Shown: positions 34,610-37,120 of the stretch, piece by piece | Layout: every line of letters starts with the position of its first letter | Numbering within the stretch: position 1 is the first letter of the stretch | DNA from: CAZEBW01 sp964510205 | GTDB lineage: Bacteria; Chloroflexota; Anaerolineae; VGOG01 | NCBI GenBank assembly: GCA_964510205.1 | Contig: CAZEBW010000031.1 | Location: forward strand, 1-37,120 | Length of the DNA: 37,120 nucleotides | Reading direction: 5' to 3' | Position numbers and translations under genes: made by a program | The notes under the pieces: model-generated | Database searches by the model: none | Told to the model about the DNA's origin: nothing | The model's input: the letters and a program-made list of their open reading frames with translations, nothing else

Positions 34610-35845
34610 CTACGCCCCGAACTTGGTCAGACGCAGCGCGTTGGCCATAGCCAGGGGCATCAGGTCGGTGGCCGGAAAGACGCCCAATCCCCCGCGCATG
34701 CAAGCCCGCTCGCCAAAGGCCCGAACCTCGTCCGGACGACAGTACCTGCTGTGGAGCAGCGTGGGCAGCGGATGCCAACTGTGACTCCTGAGCAGGGCCG
34801 GCGTGGAGTGATCGCCCGTTACGATAAGAACGTCCGGCCCCAGAGAAGTCACAGCGGGTACCACCACCTCATCTGCGTGCTCAATGACCGAGGCCTTGCG
34901 AGCGAAATCGCCGTCCTCCCCCGCCGAGTCTGTCTTCTTGACGTGGAAGAAAAAGAAGTCGTACCCATCGCCCTCGGTAAGCGAAGCGGCATCGGCCCAG
35001 TGAGTTTTCAGCGTCTCCACTTCCTCCTCTAACGTTTGCCCCGTCTCCAGGACGTCCATGCCCACCAATGTGGCTACCCCCTGGTACATCGGATAGGTGG
35101 CGATAGCGGCCGCCTTAAGCCCGTAGACTTCGGCCATGCTCGGCAGCGAAGGGGTCTTGTCCGGGCCACGCAGCAACACCATGTTGGCGGGGTGCTGGTC
35201 GGCCAGCATCTCGCGGGCCTGGGCGATCCACTGATTAAGAAGCTCTGCCGTGCGCCGCGCCTCGGGGATCAGCGCCTCGACCTCTCGAGGTGGAACTCCC
35301 ACTTGCTGGGGATCGGTCTCGGTCAGCCCGCCCGACAGGCCCTCCCCCCTCAGCACCAACACAAAGCGATACTCTTTGACCGGCTCGACGAACGTCTCCA
35401 CACCGGGCAACTGGATGGCCCGCAGCATCTGACACAGCTCCGCGCCCTTCTCGGTGGGGATACGCCCGGCCCGACGGTCGGCGATCAGGCCCTGCTCATC
35501 CAAAGTGCAGAAGTTGCCCCGCGCGGCCACGTCGTTCGGACCCAGCGGGAAGCCGATGCCGCAGGCCTCCAGCACGCCGCGCCCGATCTCGTAGCGCAGG
35601 GGATCGTAACCGAACAGGGCCAGGTGAGCGGGACCGCTGCCCGGAGTCACCCCGGCCGAGATCGGCACGCTCAGGCCGCAGATGGATTCAGCCGCCAAGG
35701 CATCCAAATTCGGCGTCTGGGCGGCCTCGAGCTCGGTCGGCCCGCCAGCCTCCATCGGCAAGCCGCCCAAGCCATCCATGACCAACATCACGATTTTCGT
35801 CTGGCTGGCGACGTGCAATTTCCTCATCAGATCGAAGTTAGCCAT
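34610..35845 (-). CDS. apgM: 2,3-bisphosphoglycerate-independent phosphoglycerate mutase, archaeal type
   Basis: 411 residues from the ATG at 35845, which has GGGAGG 8 nt upstream; an ATG 18 bp earlier overlaps this site. It belongs to the alkaline-phosphatase superfamily and interconverts 3- and 2-phosphoglycerate in glycolysis and gluconeogenesis. Family motifs: the metal-binding VMDGLGG (D24), PTELEAAQTPNLDALA, the nucleophile serine S70 in GVTPGSGPAHLALFGYDP, GRGVLEACG, RAGRIPTEKG, FFFHVKKTDSAGEDGD, and the metal-binding TGDHSTP. The length and motif order are typical of COG3635. It has its own promoter and probably forms a single-gene transcript that converges with the DUF1461 gene. Confidence 0.94.
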   Translation of the reverse strand: MANFDLMRKLHVASQTKIVMLVMDGLGGLPMEAGGPTELEAAQTPNLDALAAESICGLSVPISAGVTPGSGPAHLALFGYDPLRYEIGRGVLEACGIGFPLGPNDVAARGNFCTLDEQGLIADRRAGRIPTEKGAELCQMLRAIQLPGVETFVEPVKEYRFVLVLRGEGLSGGLTETDPQQVGVPPREVEALIPEARRTAELLNQWIAQAREMLADQHPANMVLLRGPDKTPSLPSMAEVYGLKAAAIATYPMYQGVATLVGMDVLETGQTLEEEVETLKTHWADAASLTEGDGYDFFFFHVKKTDSAGEDGDFARKASVIEHADEVVVPAVTSLGPDVLIVTGDHSTPALLRSHSWHPLPTLLHSRYCRPDEVRAFGERACMRGGLGVFPATDLMPLAMANALRLTKFGA

Positions 35846-35883
35846 CTCACATCCTCCCATCAAGGCATCTTGATTCCGGGGCG

Positions 35884-35912
35884 ATTATATCATAGACTCC
35901 CCGATCTCACAA
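35884..35912 (-). promoter_or_regulatory. Sigma-70-like promoter of apgM
   Basis: Minus-strand TTGTGA (35912-35907), 17-bp spacer, TGA-TATAAT (TATAAT 35889-35884). Start near 35877, leader about 32 nt. Confidence 0.68.
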
Positions 35913-35938
35913 ATTTCAACATAGACTGGTCCGCTGCG

Positions 35939-36007
35939 GCTGCGAGCGAAAAACGATCCTCAACTCGCTAGGTGGAGACTGCTTCGCAAAAACCGCTCGC
36001 AGTGACA
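35939..36007 (-). repeat. TGTCACTGCGAG palindromic element (second copy)
   Basis: Minus-strand TGTCACTGCGAGCGGTTTTT, then GCGAAGCAGTCTCC, ending TTTCGCTCGCAGC. It is related to the element at 14672-14764 in both its start and its GCGAAGCA inner arm. It lies 9 bp past the stop codon of the partial PPC-domain gene. Confidence 0.75.
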
Positions 36008-36016
36008 CTGCACAGC

Positions 36017-37120
36017 TCAAAGGTGCTCTTTCAAGATCATGGGCAGATAAACACGAGACGGGGTGGGGGTACTGGTCGGCGTGGCCGTGGGCGTGTTGGG
36101 GGTGATGGTGCCCGTAGGCGTGGCGGTGCTGGTGGGGGTAGGAGTCGCCGTTTCACACACAGCGTCTATGCGGACGGCGCTGGCGCGGTAATCGCTTTGG
36201 GTCCCGCTGCAGGCATCAAAGACGATGGTTTGCAGCTTGTAGTCGCCAGGCACAGCACCCGCAGGTAGATCCAGTGACAGGAGGACCTCGTTGTCCTGTT
36301 CGGGACCGTAGATGGTCAGCGACTGCGAAGCGCCAACCAGGTAACTGTCCGCGGCATTGAGGACGTTGGCCTCGACCCTGACCTCCTGGCTGGCCAGCGC
36401 GGTGCGTAAGGTTGCCGTCACCTTCGCGGTCGAGCCGGGCAGATAGCAGCCCGCGTCTGGAGCCACCGAGGCGATGGACGCCGCTCCGCCGCCCTCGTCA
36501 AGCGCCAACTGCCCCCAATCAACTCGGGCGCACGAAACGCAACCGCCCACATCAACGTACACCTGGACCAGATTATTGCCCTGCCGCACCAGCGAGGGGT
36601 CAATGTCGAAGACAGAGGTGCTCCAGACTTTGTCCGCTCCGCTCAGGTAGCCAACGAATTCCCTGTTGAGATAGACCTCGTCCCGCTCAACACACGTCAC
36701 TGGCCCGCCTCCTTCGTCCACGTCCCAGGCGCGGAGAACGAGCTGCGCTTTCTCGAAGGGGGGCAACGAGGAAACGAGGATGTTGAACTCGATGGGGTGC
36801 CGTGGATCGGTATTGAACACACAACCGGAGTACTCAGGGTGCATATCCGCATCACGGCAGCCAGTGTGGGCATTGTCCTCGTTATCCTCAGCAGTGACGT
36901 AGGCGATCCCCGCGCCGGGGCAGGTGGAGCAGCCTATGTCTAGGGTATAGCTGCCAGAGTCGCGCTGGTAACCATCCACCGCCACGTAGTAGGTGCCTGG
37001 GGAAGCATGATCGTAGCTGGCGGCCCAGTCGCCGTAGGCCAGGGTGCTGTCCTCATCGCAGGAGGACAGCACGAACACGTCCAAATCCACCCCTAGCTCC
37101 GTCCCGCTGAGAGCAGCCGT
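36017..37120 (-). CDS. Secreted PPC-domain protein with Thr/Pro linker and YLP tail (5' end cut)
   Basis: At least 367 codons; the frame runs off the right edge without an evident start, so the N-terminus is missing. The first visible part is the end of a bacterial pre-peptidase C-terminal (PPC) domain (GVDLDVFVLSSCDED, ASPGTYYVAVDGYQRDSGSY, TLDIGC). Two beta domains follow (about 85-190, with HPIEFNILVSSLPPFEKAQL and VWSTSVFDIDPSLVRQGNNL, and about 200-310, an Ig-like CARDB type). A low-complexity TPTPTSTATPTGTITPNTP linker leads to the C-terminus RVYLPMILKEHL. PPC domains occur in secreted proteases and related exported proteins, so the missing N-terminal part may hold an enzyme. The C-terminal tail matches those of two other exported proteins here. 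Confidence 0.82.
   Translation of the reverse strand, partial: TAALSGTELGVDLDVFVLSSCDEDSTLAYGDWAASYDHASPGTYYVAVDGYQRDSGSYTLDIGCSTCPGAGIAYVTAEDNEDNAHTGCRDADMHPEYSGCVFNTDPRHPIEFNILVSSLPPFEKAQLVLRAWDVDEGGGPVTCVERDEVYLNREFVGYLSGADKVWSTSVFDIDPSLVRQGNNLVQVYVDVGGCVSCARVDWGQLALDEGGGAASIASVAPDAGCYLPGSTAKVTATLRTALASQEVRVEANVLNAADSYLVGASQSLTIYGPEQDNEVLLSLDLPAGAVPGDYKLQTIVFDACSGTQSDYRASAVRIDAVCETATPTPTSTATPTGTITPNTPTATPTSTPTPSRVYLPMILKEHL

Overview
The window looks like a chromosomal segment of a GC-rich member of the Chloroflexota (Anaerolineae/Caldilineae-like), probably from a metagenome. The evidence is indirect: the gene families present (secreted FG-GAP, beta-propeller and PPC proteins, a PspA/VWA/solute-binding cluster, DUF2085 and DUF1461 membrane proteins, archaeal-type phosphoglycerate mutase), the C-terminal 'YLP' tails on secreted proteins, and several dispersed intergenic repeat types that I associate with that phylum. 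No rRNA or tRNA was seen. The edges cut an adenine deaminase gene (position 1) and a secreted PPC-domain protein gene (position 37120). Almost all genes are on the minus strand.

Layout. 1-6 kb: ade (partial), a small antitoxin-like protein, a clan GH-A-like glycosidase, then an operon of trxB, a DUF1858 CxxC protein and an alpha/beta hydrolase behind a clear promoter, and a two-gene toxin-antitoxin-like pair with its own promoter. 6-14.5 kb: a minus-strand envelope cluster of a PspA/IM30 protein, a two-TM PLDc_N-like protein, a Nudix-box protein, a membrane-anchored solute-binding protein, a solute-binding/VWA fusion, two membrane-anchored proteins and a LivK-type lipoprotein, with no ABC permease or ATPase. 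14.8-19.9 kb: an AAA-type ATPase with an OmpR-type winged helix, a cytoplasmic trypsin-like protease next to a free-standing copy of its N-terminal domain, a degenerate metallo-beta-lactamase-fold protein, and a thioredoxin-VKOR fusion. 20.1-24.3 kb: a secreted subtilase, a multiheme cytochrome c, and on the plus strand a two-gene operon ending in a C39/papain-like cysteine peptidase. 24.3-32.5 kb: a 2056-residue secreted FG-GAP protein and a beta-propeller/dockerin/diheme-cytochrome fusion, probably co-transcribed. 32.6-37.1 kb: a candidate structured small RNA, DUF2085 and DUF1461 membrane proteins, apgM, and the partial PPC protein.

The most unusual feature is the behaviour of the intergenic repeats. 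At least eight short-repeat families occur here: 25-bp tandem units, GTGAAACG, TTGGATAT, GAGGCRA, GGGAGCA, CCCTCTCCCC palindromes, the 15-bp inverted-repeat element and the TGTCACTGCGAG palindrome. Many abut or contain the stop codon of the adjacent gene. Several families are also found in frame inside coding sequence: seven places in the giant secreted protein and the whole signal-peptide n-region of the LivK lipoprotein. Internal paralogous repeats in the giant protein serve as a control and indicate clean insertions of about 24 and 25 residues. A second candidate novelty is a plus-strand RNA of about 135 nt with a predicted three-way junction, an anti-Shine-Dalgarno-like pyrimidine linker and a strong terminator.

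Recognisable sigma-70-like promoters share a pattern of TTGCCA/TTGACN, 17 bp, TATAAT/TATACT. They were used, with ribosome-binding sites, to choose several start codons.
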